Assembly: GCA_004352715.1 (NCBI GenBank)
Contig: SCFE01000104.1
Location: 1,085,014 to 1,149,013 of the forward strand
DNA: 64,000 bases
Direction: 5' to 3'
Origin: Hofstenia miamia
Lineage: Eukaryota > Xenacoelomorpha > Acoela
The notes under the pieces were generated by a model. That model made no database searches, had not been told where the DNA came from, and saw only the letters and a list, made by a program, of their open reading frames with translations. This document shows, piece by piece, positions 43,372 to 54,122 of the stretch; positions within the stretch are counted from its first letter, which is position 1, and each line of letters starts with the position of its first letter. The position numbers were made by a program, and so were the translations under genes.

Positions 43372-44394
43372 ATGGTGAATTAAAGGCATTTTTACAATAA
43401 ATCTAATGCTTATATATTCTAGAATCATCATAGTTAGCAATATAGAAAAGCAAAAACACAGTGATAGTGTAGCATCTAATCTCACATAGGCAAAACATCC
43501 CAGAGTACCATTTAGACATAAGAATTTAAAGTAATATACATTAACAAGGCCAGCTTAAGTATGTTAGAGAGTACAAGCATCTGGACTGATACAGATATAA
43601 TGCATTTATAACTACTACAGATATGCTCAGCAGTGGCAGCATCTAGGAATACATGGCAATTAGTGCCAAAGAGAGACAACAAAGCTGCCATCAATAGTAA
43701 CATGAGAATAATCTGGATCAACTAAGCACCAGAACTGAATGGGTTTATGTGGTGGTCATAAGACAGCTGAGAATGGCCTTCACCTGAATTACACGCCACT
43801 CAACCCCCTCAGCTCTGTTGAAAGCTTAGCTGCTCATGGCCATCTAATAATATGAGAAAGAGCAAAGAGAACATGAGTTTGCATGAACTAAAAACTGTAA
43901 TGAACACCTGCACACAATAAGGCCCTATTTATAATGAGAGATAAATAAGCAACAACAAAACCTGCTGCTAGGAAGGACTAAAATAAATATTGTGCAGTGA
44001 CATAAGCATGAGTAGCTTATCAAGCATGGGGAAAATTAGATGCATGATAACAGGAACCTCTAGCAGCAATGGAGGGAACATCACAACACTTCATGACAAT
44101 ATATTCATGATATGATATGCAAAGACATTGTTTAATTTAGAATGGTATCTTTTAATGTTTCAATTGTGGAAAATGTTATTTTAAACTCTGGAATTCCAGA
44201 CAAGCTTTATTTCTATTTTAAATAACTTATATTTAATCCTCAAATTCAAGAAAACTTAAATTTCAATTTCAATTATCTGTATATTCAAACCTGGAGTTCA
44301 AAATAATGTTTATTTCTGTTTGTAATATTGATTATATTACTGCAACATCAGCAAATCATGCTACAACAACACCAGGTTTCATGCTGTTGCAACA
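43372..44394 (+). mobile_element. Putative 5' LTR of the Gypsy-type element
   Basis: It shares GTTTATGGTGAATTAAA and TTAAACTCTGGAATTCCAGA blocks with 21896-22147. It ends ...TTGCAACA followed by TGGTGACCACCACAGG, a plausible tRNA primer-binding site. About 715 bases (43412-44128) are present here but not in the other copy. No 3' LTR was found. Confidence 0.5.
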
Positions 44395-44639
44395 TGGTGA
44401 CCACCACAGGACCCCTGAAGACAATAACTGTTTATAATTAACTGTACCTCTGCAAAAGTGATCCTGGTAAAAAGAATCATCCAGAAGATTGAGTCATAAT
44501 TAATTGAATTTCAGTAACCACTAGTTCCAAAGTGCTCAGTACCACCCAGTTTGTTGCAGAGACAATTCATTACTGAAAAGAAAATTTTTAAAAAAAGAGT
44601 TCAACCCTATTACCCACCTATCAGAGTGCTATGTAACTG

Positions 44640-47365
44640 CAAATCTAGTACCTAATCAACAACCTTGGCAGCCAACACAATGAAAAAATGCCAAACACTC
44701 AAAACTTGGAAAAACATGTTAGTCCCAGGAAACTCTCTCCATCACACCAAGATAACCAATCTCAGGAAGAACTGATATTATCCCTTAAAAGTGAAATCAC
44801 AACTCTCAAGGAAAGAATTGAGATTATACAAGTTGAGAACTGTAAATGCTTCAATATGCTGCATGAGGAAAACAAAATCCTCTGCTGAAAAATTGCACTA
44901 CTCATGGATGATAAAGCAAAAATCCTAGAAAAACACCAAACCATTGAAAATGAAAAAATCACATTGCAAAAACAACTAACACAAGCTCAAAACAAAAATC
45001 AGCTCCTCTCATCTGAATTTGAAGCACTCAAAAAACAAAACCAAAAGCTTCAATACAGAGTAGAAACCACAGAGACAATTATGGAGCATAACAAAGATCT
45101 CCTGAAACAGGTTGAAGACTGTAACCACCAAAACATACAACTCACTGGCAGGTTGATTGCACAAGAGGCTCAAAAGAACCAACTGCAGCAACAAATACAG
45201 CATACCACTGCTCAATTGAAAGCCAATCAAAGCTTAAACATAATCAACATTCCAACAGTTCAGAATGAACAAACACCCATTTTGAAAATCATGGGACAGA
45301 AGGTAGATAATTGCCCTAGCCCATCTTGACATTCAATTTCTCAACAATCTAGTCTGATATATCCATTGACAAATATAACACCACTGAGGGACAATTTCCT
45401 CACCTCACCTATAGTAAACCCTTTACTAGACAACCTCAATCAGAAATAAATTTCAATAGACAATCAATTAAAAAATCTTGAAATACCAACACCAGATAAA
45501 AAATTTATACATTCAAACCTACCATCTACAGCTCTAGATGAGAACCTTAAACTCAGGATGCCTCCATGGAAATTCTTGTATAAAACTGATGGTACATCCC
45601 CAAAGATGGAAGAGTGGCTGTTCTCATACAAACAGCTCTTCCTGGTTCAGAAAGCCAGTCAACAACATGCACTCACCAAATTCTCTACATTTCTAAATGG
45701 AAAGACATACAATTATTACCTCATGCTCAAAAACACAATTGAATCTGACTATGGTTGTCTCATACAAAATTTTTACAATCATTTTCATGCCCAATGGCAT
45801 TCAACCAATATATACTTTTACTAAATAACCCCACTTACCAATGTCAGGATGACATAGAAGAATACATCCTCAAAGTGGAACAATTGTAAAGGCTCAGCTG
45901 AGCAAGCACAGAATATTCCTCACAAGATCTCTTCACCCATATTATTTATGGATTGCCATTACTTATCCAAAGTTGCTTTGAGCTAAAATGTGGTTCTGAA
46001 AATAAGTTAGGCACCTTTATTAAGAAGGCTGTTGAAGCCAAGTTACAAATTGATAACTACAAATGAATTGCAAACCAAATTAACTTTAATAACACACCAA
46101 ATTCCAAATACTTTATTCCTAAACAACCAAAAATAATAAATGATAGCACCACTAACACTAAATCTTTGGCAACCACTTCAGTTAAAATTGAATCAATGTC
46201 TGCAGAAAAATCACCAAAAGCCATCAACCTAAATAAGATACATTGTATCTGTTGCAAGCAACATGGACACATAAGAACCAACTGCAAAGCCATGATACAT
46301 CTCATTGTGAATGATGTGTGCTATTATACACATCTGACTTGAAATTGAGGAAGATTTATACTATGAAGAGTGCTGACTCCCACCCAAGCAGGAACTTTAC
46401 TAGTAACAACTCACCTAGACAAAAATACCATACCTGTTACTATTAACAGCATAATAATGCAAGCCACCATTGATACCAGAGCATCTATATCCATTATTGA
46501 TGACACCTGGTCAAAACAAATCAGCATAAACCATAATGACATTCAGCCCCACAACCATTGTTTGATAATGCCTCCTGTGAGTATCTTGACACAAAGGGGC
46601 AAATCAAAAACTTACCATTTACTATTTCTAACAATAAATTCACACATGACATCCTTGAAGTAATCCTCAGCAAATACTTCTTAGAGAAGTATCATCAACA
46701 ATGATATTACTACTAACCTCCAAACCATTGATTTTTGAAACATAACTCTGTGACAACCAAATCAATAACAATCAAACCCTTCAGCTGGTGTTTTGTCAAG
46801 CTCACCACAGACCAACCACTGGCAACTATTATTGTTATTAGCAACCAACATGGATTCAATGCTAAGAAAGTTGTTATTCTTGCATCAATCCTCCAAGGCA
46901 GAAACAATACTCTCACTACTGCCATCCTAAATAAAAGCAATAAACTAATAAAAAATCACACATGAAAACATAACAATATCTACAACCCCATTAATAACAG
47001 TAGTTACTAAAAAAGCCAAACCAGTGCTCTCACTGGACATCACCCATACAAGAAATAACCACAGCCTTACACCCTCACCTAACCACTAGCAAGATCAGCT
47101 CATTAAATATTATCTTACAGAAACACCAGTCTGTCTTCAATTTCAACACCATTAGTGTAGGTAAGGCTATTGGCAAGGAACACTGTATTGATACTATAAA
47201 CAACATATTAATTTGTCAACCAGTCTGTCCAGTGCCAGAATATCTAAAACAAGAATACTCCAAAACAATTACTGAGCTACTCAATAATGGAATCATCCAA
47301 CCATCTAAAAGCCCATATGCTTCACCTACCATCTTTATAAAGCAGAACAAGTGTGAAATTTTTAT
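44640..47365 (+). pseudogene. Ty3/Gypsy-type retrotransposon gag-pol relic
   Basis: Broken plus-strand frames appear in gag-pol order. 44688-45329 is a long coiled coil (Leu/Lys/Gln heptads). 45558-45824 has a capsid-like segment (MEEWLFSYKQLFLVQ...FYNHFHAQW). 46245-46280 has a perfect CCHC zinc knuckle (CICCKQHGHIRTNC). 46370-46660 is an aspartic protease in which the active-site DTG is changed to DTR (TIDTRASISIID). 47180-47365 gives the start of reverse transcriptase (ITELLNNGIIQPSKSPYASP). The sequence then diverges into unrelated DNA. Numerous stops and the protease mutation make it inactive. Confidence 0.75.
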
Positions 47366-47553
47366 TTTATATTGACCTGAATCTATAATATATTTAGCAG
47401 ATTTTATTACAATGTAATATTTTTTTAATAAAATATATAATGTATAATAAAAAATATAATGTATTTCTAGATGTAATATTGAATTTTTATGTCTGTATGG
47501 TGATTTTATACGTATTTTGATTATAATTTTTGCACATGATTGATATTGTATTA

Positions 47554-47650
47554 CAGTATGACCTCATTATTCACGGGGGTTACATTCCTTACCCCTCCGC
47601 AAATAGCGAAAAACTGCGAATACTGGATGCAGTTTTAAAGTGTATATGTA
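47554..47650. mobile_element. pogo/Tigger-like terminus
   Basis: TA followed by CAGTATGACCTCATTATTCA and a GGGGG block, then GCAAATAGCGAAAAACTGCG. The CAGT...CCGC..ATAGCGAAAA..CGCGAATA style matches pogo/Tigger terminal repeats. Only one end is visible before the N run. Confidence 0.45.
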
Positions 47651-47971
47651 TGATATTATATACATTACCAAATGTTTCCCAAACACTCTAAAGATACTTC
47701 TGCTCATTAATACAGTAAAAATCTAACAGTATTGCATACGGTTATATATTTTACAATAATACATACGGTTATTTATTTCTCTGTAATGATCATAAAACAA
47801 ATTTATAAGTCAATTTTATCTCGATCTTAACTTCCGTAGTTTTGCAGAACTTGATTTTGGAGGAAAAGACGCTTCACTAACAAAGTTTTAAATGATGCAA
47901 TTGAATAACTTGAAAAGCACATTTGGTTATCTCGTAATAGATTTGCACATATTGGAACTTTTCTTAACCCG

Positions 47972-48971
47972 NNNNNNNNNNNNNNNNNNNNNNNNNNNNN
48001 NNNNNNNNNNNNNNNNNNNNNNNNNNNNNNNNNNNNNNNNNNNNNNNNNNNNNNNNNNNNNNNNNNNNNNNNNNNNNNNNNNNNNNNNNNNNNNNNNNNN
48101 NNNNNNNNNNNNNNNNNNNNNNNNNNNNNNNNNNNNNNNNNNNNNNNNNNNNNNNNNNNNNNNNNNNNNNNNNNNNNNNNNNNNNNNNNNNNNNNNNNNN
48201 NNNNNNNNNNNNNNNNNNNNNNNNNNNNNNNNNNNNNNNNNNNNNNNNNNNNNNNNNNNNNNNNNNNNNNNNNNNNNNNNNNNNNNNNNNNNNNNNNNNN
48301 NNNNNNNNNNNNNNNNNNNNNNNNNNNNNNNNNNNNNNNNNNNNNNNNNNNNNNNNNNNNNNNNNNNNNNNNNNNNNNNNNNNNNNNNNNNNNNNNNNNN
48401 NNNNNNNNNNNNNNNNNNNNNNNNNNNNNNNNNNNNNNNNNNNNNNNNNNNNNNNNNNNNNNNNNNNNNNNNNNNNNNNNNNNNNNNNNNNNNNNNNNNN
48501 NNNNNNNNNNNNNNNNNNNNNNNNNNNNNNNNNNNNNNNNNNNNNNNNNNNNNNNNNNNNNNNNNNNNNNNNNNNNNNNNNNNNNNNNNNNNNNNNNNNN
48601 NNNNNNNNNNNNNNNNNNNNNNNNNNNNNNNNNNNNNNNNNNNNNNNNNNNNNNNNNNNNNNNNNNNNNNNNNNNNNNNNNNNNNNNNNNNNNNNNNNNN
48701 NNNNNNNNNNNNNNNNNNNNNNNNNNNNNNNNNNNNNNNNNNNNNNNNNNNNNNNNNNNNNNNNNNNNNNNNNNNNNNNNNNNNNNNNNNNNNNNNNNNN
48801 NNNNNNNNNNNNNNNNNNNNNNNNNNNNNNNNNNNNNNNNNNNNNNNNNNNNNNNNNNNNNNNNNNNNNNNNNNNNNNNNNNNNNNNNNNNNNNNNNNNN
48901 NNNNNNNNNNNNNNNNNNNNNNNNNNNNNNNNNNNNNNNNNNNNNNNNNNNNNNNNNNNNNNNNNNNNNNN
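47972..48971. other. Assembly gap (1000 N)
   Basis: Placeholder gap that removes the 3' part of the gag-like gene on the minus strand. Confidence 0.99.
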
Positions 48972-49805
48972 GCTATTGACTCTCCCCATAAATTTCGGAA
49001 GTATTGCCTTGCATGCCGGTGTTTCACTATCTTCCTCTTCTGATAATATCATTTCTTCATATATCGGCTTTGTATCCGTTGTACTTTTACATTTCTCTTT
49101 TACTTGTTTCGTTATGTTAACGACCAATTTTTCAACAAATTCGTCTTCTGTCTGACAATTTTTATATATTTCAGACTGTCCTTCCTCTATTGGTACACTC
49201 CCACTTAATTTTTCCGGTTCTTGTATTACTGTGTTTTTAATCACTTTAACACTATTTTCCTTTTCTTTTTCTGCTTCGTCATTTGTTAATGTTGTCAGTC
49301 GAATTTTGTCTTTTAAATCGTCTATTTGAAGTTTCTTTAGAATATTGTCTTCTCTCAGGTTCACGTTCTCTTCGTGCATTTGAGTAATCATCTTCTTTAG
49401 ATTCTCGCTCTGCATTTTTATTTCCTTGTTTGCTTCTATTAACTTTTCAATTTGTTCCTGGAAGACATTCCTCTGCTCTGTTAACCTAGAGCTAGTGTCT
49501 TGCGTGATTTCTTCGATCCGTTTGTCTTTTTCAGCATTAGCTAATTCTATTTCAAACATCCTTTGAGTTAGATTTTCTATTTGTAACATTAACTCATGTC
49601 TTTCGTTACTATTATCTTCTATTATTTTTCTTAGTTCCATTATCGACAATGCTGCAGCTTCATCTTCTTGCTGCAATACTATTTCTGTTGGGGAATTTTG
49701 ACTCTCAGGGGATGTATTAACAATCGCTGGGGTGTCCTTTGCGTTTTGGCTCTAGTTCTTTGCTTTTTTCTTGAATTTACCATTTTCATAATTACTAAAG
49801 GCCAT
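48972..49805 (-). pseudogene. Gag-like coiled-coil protein of an LTR retrotransposon, 3' part in gap
   Basis: The minus-strand frame is open from about 49740 to the gap (235 codons below 49676). It is a long coiled coil (MELRKIIEDNSNERHELMLQ, LTQRMFEIELANAEKD, KLQIDDLKDKIRL) followed by an acidic segment (EEMILSEEEDSETPACKA). The likely ATG is at about 49792 (MVNSRKKQRTRAKTQRTP), one frame off, so a single shift near 49730 separates a basic N-terminus from the coiled coil. The start at 49676 is a TTG and not credible. A primer-binding site and LTR lie upstream (50030), supporting gag. Confidence 0.55.
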
Positions 49806-50029
49806 TGTATAATGGCATCCTTCACCAGTATGTGTACTCATGGTCACTTCTGCTGATCATCTTTTTGCTTGTTTGCTTCTTTATTTTGAGTGAGAAGAAA
49901 CAACTATCTTAACCCACTCATAAGCTCGTAATATAATTCTTGTTCGTAACTTTTTATCCACTTTCATTAACTTTTATACCATCTGTTTTCTCTCCTTTGT
50001 GCACGCTCTTTAAGCACCTGTCACGGTCG

Positions 50030-50197
50030 CCATGTAGAATCATGCCAACTCACCGGAAGGGTGTTATTTAGAAAAAGCTATTACTTTTCTTAGATTAACC
50101 ACTAATCAGAGTTGACACTTTTCCGTTTTCTCTCCTTTATAATAAGTGTGCGGTTTATTAAACTAATTTAATATGCAAGAGCCTTTGTAGCTACTTA
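50030..50197 (-). mobile_element. 5' LTR 3' end and primer-binding site
   Basis: On the minus strand, TTATTATAAAGGAGAG (TATA-like) leads through the LTR to GATTCTACA, immediately followed by TGGCGACCGTGACAGG at about 50033-50018, a typical primer-binding site start for Gypsy/BEL elements. The remainder of the LTR is in the N run 50198-50417. Confidence 0.6.
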
Positions 50198-50417
50198 NNN
50201 NNNNNNNNNNNNNNNNNNNNNNNNNNNNNNNNNNNNNNNNNNNNNNNNNNNNNNNNNNNNNNNNNNNNNNNNNNNNNNNNNNNNNNNNNNNNNNNNNNNN
50301 NNNNNNNNNNNNNNNNNNNNNNNNNNNNNNNNNNNNNNNNNNNNNNNNNNNNNNNNNNNNNNNNNNNNNNNNNNNNNNNNNNNNNNNNNNNNNNNNNNNN
50401 NNNNNNNNNNNNNNNNN
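50198..50417. other. Assembly gap (220 N)
   Basis: It hides the start of the LTR retrotransposon and the left terminus of E2. Confidence 0.99.
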
Positions 50418-50637
50418 TAACACCCTTTATGTAGACAAATTTTTATACATCCCTCTATGTAACTATTATATACTTTTTATATTTATACCACCCTTGATGT
50501 ATACATCTATTATTAACTATTTACAATATTGTCTAAAAACACGCAAGACAAAAATATATAGTTGCGAATGCTACAAATTTTTAAAAACCATCAAATAAAT
50601 ACATGAACATGATTACAATGCACACAAACAAAACAAG

Positions 50638-52332
50638 TTATTTCGATTTTTTAGCTCTTTTTCTCGGAGGTGTTGTACAATTTGGTGCTTGATTTTCTTT
50701 CTCATGGAGTATGTTATGATAAAATCCCGTTAAATTCTGGAATGTACTTTGTAAATATTCACTTTGTCCTGTTTCCCGCGAGTGCCCTGTTTGTGTTAAA
50801 TGGGCAGTTTTGAGATTATCATTAACATTATTGTTGCATAACACTTCACGTTCCCAAAATTTTCTGACAGATGTTGGGTTGAAGTTTAACATATTAAATT
50901 GTGGGACATATTTTGCAATCATTTTTTTTATTTGAAGTGAAATAGTGGTACAGATGTTTCCGTTTTTATTTCCGAAAACTAGTGGTACTTCATGCTTAAA
51001 ATATTCTCTGAATGAATATTTCAAAGTTTTAACATATTCCATTTGTTCAGGAGATAGTAAAATTTTTACAGGGAATTTATATCCCGTTTTGTGCTCAGTC
51101 TTTGTAATTTCTTTGCCCCTCTCCAGTTGATGTACTTCTTCCCAAGTCAGGGAAAGAAGAGGCCCAGGCCTACAGCTCAAATGGCTCTGAACAATAAAAA
51201 AACCATTGATCGCAAAATATCATGGGGTAGAATTTTACTGCCATTTATATGTGCGTGTAATTGACTAGAAATCTCTTTAATTGCGGTTTTCATCGCATTC
51301 AGAGAAGGTACTTCATTGAACCTTTTTTCTTTATTTTTATGTTTTTCCCTTGCTGCAGATTTGGACATATCTTTGCGGACCTCCTTAATTGCTGCAAGCC
51401 CATTATCGGTATTAACCTTAATTAAATTGTAGTGATGCTTAAGATATACAGCAAAGGATTTTAAAATAGATAACCGGTATAAAATCGATGAAAGCATAAG
51501 ATTATGTTCTTCCTTGTGCTCATTAACCACATTTATAAGTTCATTACAGTTGCGAAAACATTTGGTTTGATATAAACAATTTCCTAAAAACTCCGCAATT
51601 GTTGAACAAAGAATATTTTATGGATTGTTTGGTAACTCCCCTTGCTTTGAGTTTGGGCTGGAGAAATTCCTTATAAGCATCAACTGCTTTTACATATTCT
51701 TTAGGCACGCTTGATAAGAAATGTTTTTGGAACCACCTAGGCAATGATGACAATGTAAGCCCCTTAATTAAACGAAAATTTCCAGAACATTCAGCAGCTT
51801 TATGTCTATATTTGTTTGCAAAGAGTTTAAGACACTTTTCGCAATAGTACACCTTTCTTAGGTTTTGAGAACGATAGAAATCAAATAAAAGTTGTTTCAC
51901 AGTGCTAGGAAATTCTTTGTGAACACGATATACATGATGCCTCATATCCACGACGAGCTTGTTACATTTAATGCAAGCTTTTATAACATTGTTGTATAGG
52001 TTTTTTTCGAAGTTTCTTTTTTAGAATTCTAGATTTTCGTGAAACTTTTTGTTGAACACATTCTTGAGGTGTTTCTGCGTTTAGAGATTTTCGCTTCATT
52101 CGAAGATTTCTTTTAAGTATCATAAGCCTTTTCATTTTTTGCTTAAATACATCTCGCTTTGAAAAATTTGGTGTATTCAGTGTCTAAAAAATAAAAAGTA
52201 TTCAAATTTAACATTAACGTATACCTTGGGGTCATTACATTGTGATTCTGTCAATGTCGCCTCTTCCTCAACAATTGTACCTGAGTTTGCAAACTGTAGT
52301 AGCAATTCTTCGTCCGACCAGTGATCAGTCAT
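50638..52332 (-). pseudogene. Zinc-finger tyrosine recombinase of E2, frameshifted
   Basis: Exon 1 runs from the ATG at 52332 to 52225 (36 codons, MTDHWSDEELLLQFANSG), then a 41-bp intron (GTATAC donor, TTTTTTAG acceptor) and exon 2 from 52183 (TLNTPNFSKRD), both phase 0. Disruptions: a shift near 51995 around PIQQC, a disturbed stretch near 51540, and a shift at an A-rich run near 51190. Zinc fingers ACIKCNKLVVDMRHHVYRVH and YYCEKCLKLFANKYRHKAAEC align with those of E1. The C-terminal 180 residues are open and keep R (MSCRPGPLLSL), K (EHKTGYKF), R (TSVRKF), H (TGHSRET) and Y (SEYLQ). The core clearly resembles E1 but is well diverged. Confidence 0.85.
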
Positions 52333-52680
52333 TATATCTGAAACATAATACACACCATTAAGTATGAATTATTAATGTTCCTACAGTTTTTACATAACTA
52401 TGCAACGACACTAACTTATTTTGGAATCAAACTATAATCAACAAGGTTATAAACAAACCAATATTATATTAAGCAGTTTCGCATTTAGAATACAACCTTG
52501 AAACGTGTTGTGTCATTCAAACAACACGCTCAAGAAGGGTATTTTCATTTAAATATTCTATAATAATAAACAATTACATCATTTCATGTGTCCAAATTTA
52601 GCTAAATTGGATCATAAATAACAGTTGTGATATTTATTCTTAACCAAAGATTTTCTTTATATGTTTGAAAGAATTTTTTC

Positions 52681-52940
52681 TACATAAAGGGATGTATAAA
52701 TATTTGCAAATACACAGAGGGAGTATTTTATATCTGACACTTTTTTTAAAAAAAATTAAAATTGAAAAAAAATCATGTTGAAGTTTATCATTTGCAATTA
52801 TAAATCACTACCAAAACGCGTGTTAAGAAATAATTGCGCATTCAGGAGATACGTCAAACTCCCTCTATGTACTATGGAAAATTTTACTCAAGTCCCTCTA
52901 TGTAGCAGATTTTCACAAAACCCATACTACATAGAGGGAG
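52681..52940. repeat. E2 right-end motif array (R-R-F-F-R)
   Basis: TACATAAAGGG (52681), TACACAGAGGG (52711), CCCTCTATGTA (52861 and 52894) and TACATAGAGGG (52928). The geometry is identical to the E1 array at 16940-17197. Confidence 0.85.
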
Positions 52941-52979
52941 TTATTAGTATATATATATATATATATATATACATATTTC

Positions 52980-53560
52980 ATTTTAACCTAACGAACGGAA
53001 CAAGATTAATGAATGTTTGTTATCAATTACTAACAATGAGTTATTTCCCCTACACCTCACCAATGTAACCATTATTAGGCTGGCTAACACACTTATTGTT
53101 CCTTAGAGCTGTGATCATAGTTTAATTTCTTTAGGTTTGACATGACAAGATGAGGTGTCCGACAGAATTTCACAATGGTGTGAAATAAGGTTAATGTTAA
53201 GCCTTCAATATACATAAAACATTGAATTGGGTGGTAGAAGCATGATATATTTTTTGGTCGTCAAATTGAGCAGTACACTCAACAGCCAATACTATATAAC
53301 TTTACTTGACAGGATGATAATGCTTCTTGAATCAGAAATTGATTACATATTTCAGGAAGATTTTAGTGAATCGTAAATAATTGGCAATCGATTTGTAAAG
53401 TATTCAATACGTTAATTAATTTCCAATTATTGCAATAATTGCAACATCAATTTAATATTGTCTACCCATGCAGACATAGAAAAGAGCCAATACATATTAT
53501 ATACTATGATTATTATAGGTAGGGCTTATGCCACTGGTTCCAGACAAATATTTCATGAGG
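52980..53560. other. No recognisable gene
   Basis: Moderately AT-rich sequence with short frames only. Confidence 0.45.
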
Positions 53561-53582
53561 AATGCAAGCAGCTCTGCTCTGT

Positions 53583-53631
53583 TGAGGGGGGGACATTCCC
53601 CCAGTTCCCCCCCCCTCTGGGTGCGCCTCTG
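53583..53631 (-). mobile_element. hAT-like terminus
   Basis: The reverse complement starts CAGAGGCGCACCCAGAGG followed by G tracts and GGGGGAATGTCCCCC, resembling hAT-type CAG..GCG ends. The other end was not identified. Confidence 0.4.
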
Positions 53632-53826
53632 CTTATAAGTAACATTGCATTCATTTGAACATACGATGCAATTCCCTCATCATATTTTGTAATTTAATGT
53701 TTGTTCTAATTCATCTGTATTTTTGAATTATAAACTTCAAAATTTTACGAAATTCCTTTCATTTTCTCTTCACTTCTTTGAAGGGATTTTACATGCATAC
53801 TGTTGCAGTGATTATAAAAAATTTCG

Positions 53827-54122
53827 ATTGCTTAAAAATACAATGCATTTAGATGAAGCCTTATCTTTCATCTTATAGAAAATTTTAATGGCTTGTATGC
53901 TTCCATTATAATCATATAAATGTTAAATATTATATTAATATAAAAAGATAAGAGAATCCCTCTATAACCTATGAATTCGCGACACCCAAGGATAAGGATG
54001 ATGCCAGTTCGTTTTACTTAAACAGCACAGGACATATCATCCAACGGGAAAAAAATATCACACCTAGGTATTCAATATACATCAGGATTTCAGGGTTACA
54101 TTTGGTTTAGAAAGCACACCTT
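53827..54122. repeat. ~295-bp dispersed repeat, copy B
   Basis: About 95% identical to 14286-14581. The right boundary is sharp: after AAAGCACACCTT the two loci differ completely. The left boundary is at CTTAAAAATACAATG. Confidence 0.85.

Larger units (their letters stand above)
50418..52940 (-). mobile_element. E2: second tyrosine-recombinase transposon, decayed, right end in (TA)n
   Basis: Same plan as E1: recombinase gene on the minus strand, motif arrays at both ends, right end beside (TA)n (about 52949-52971). Left forward motifs start at 50423 (CCCTTTATGTA), 50451 (CCCTCTATGTA) and 50491 (CCCTTGATGTA); any further ones are hidden in the gap. Right motifs are R 52681, R 52711, F 52861, F 52894 and R 52928. 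Spacings 30, 150, 33 and 34 equal those in E1, although the motif sequence differs. Confidence 0.75.

Noticed and set aside
52775-53068. 97-codon plus-strand frame at the right end of E2
   Set aside because: It runs through the motif array and the (TA)n tract (YIYIYIYI), so it is not a real gene.
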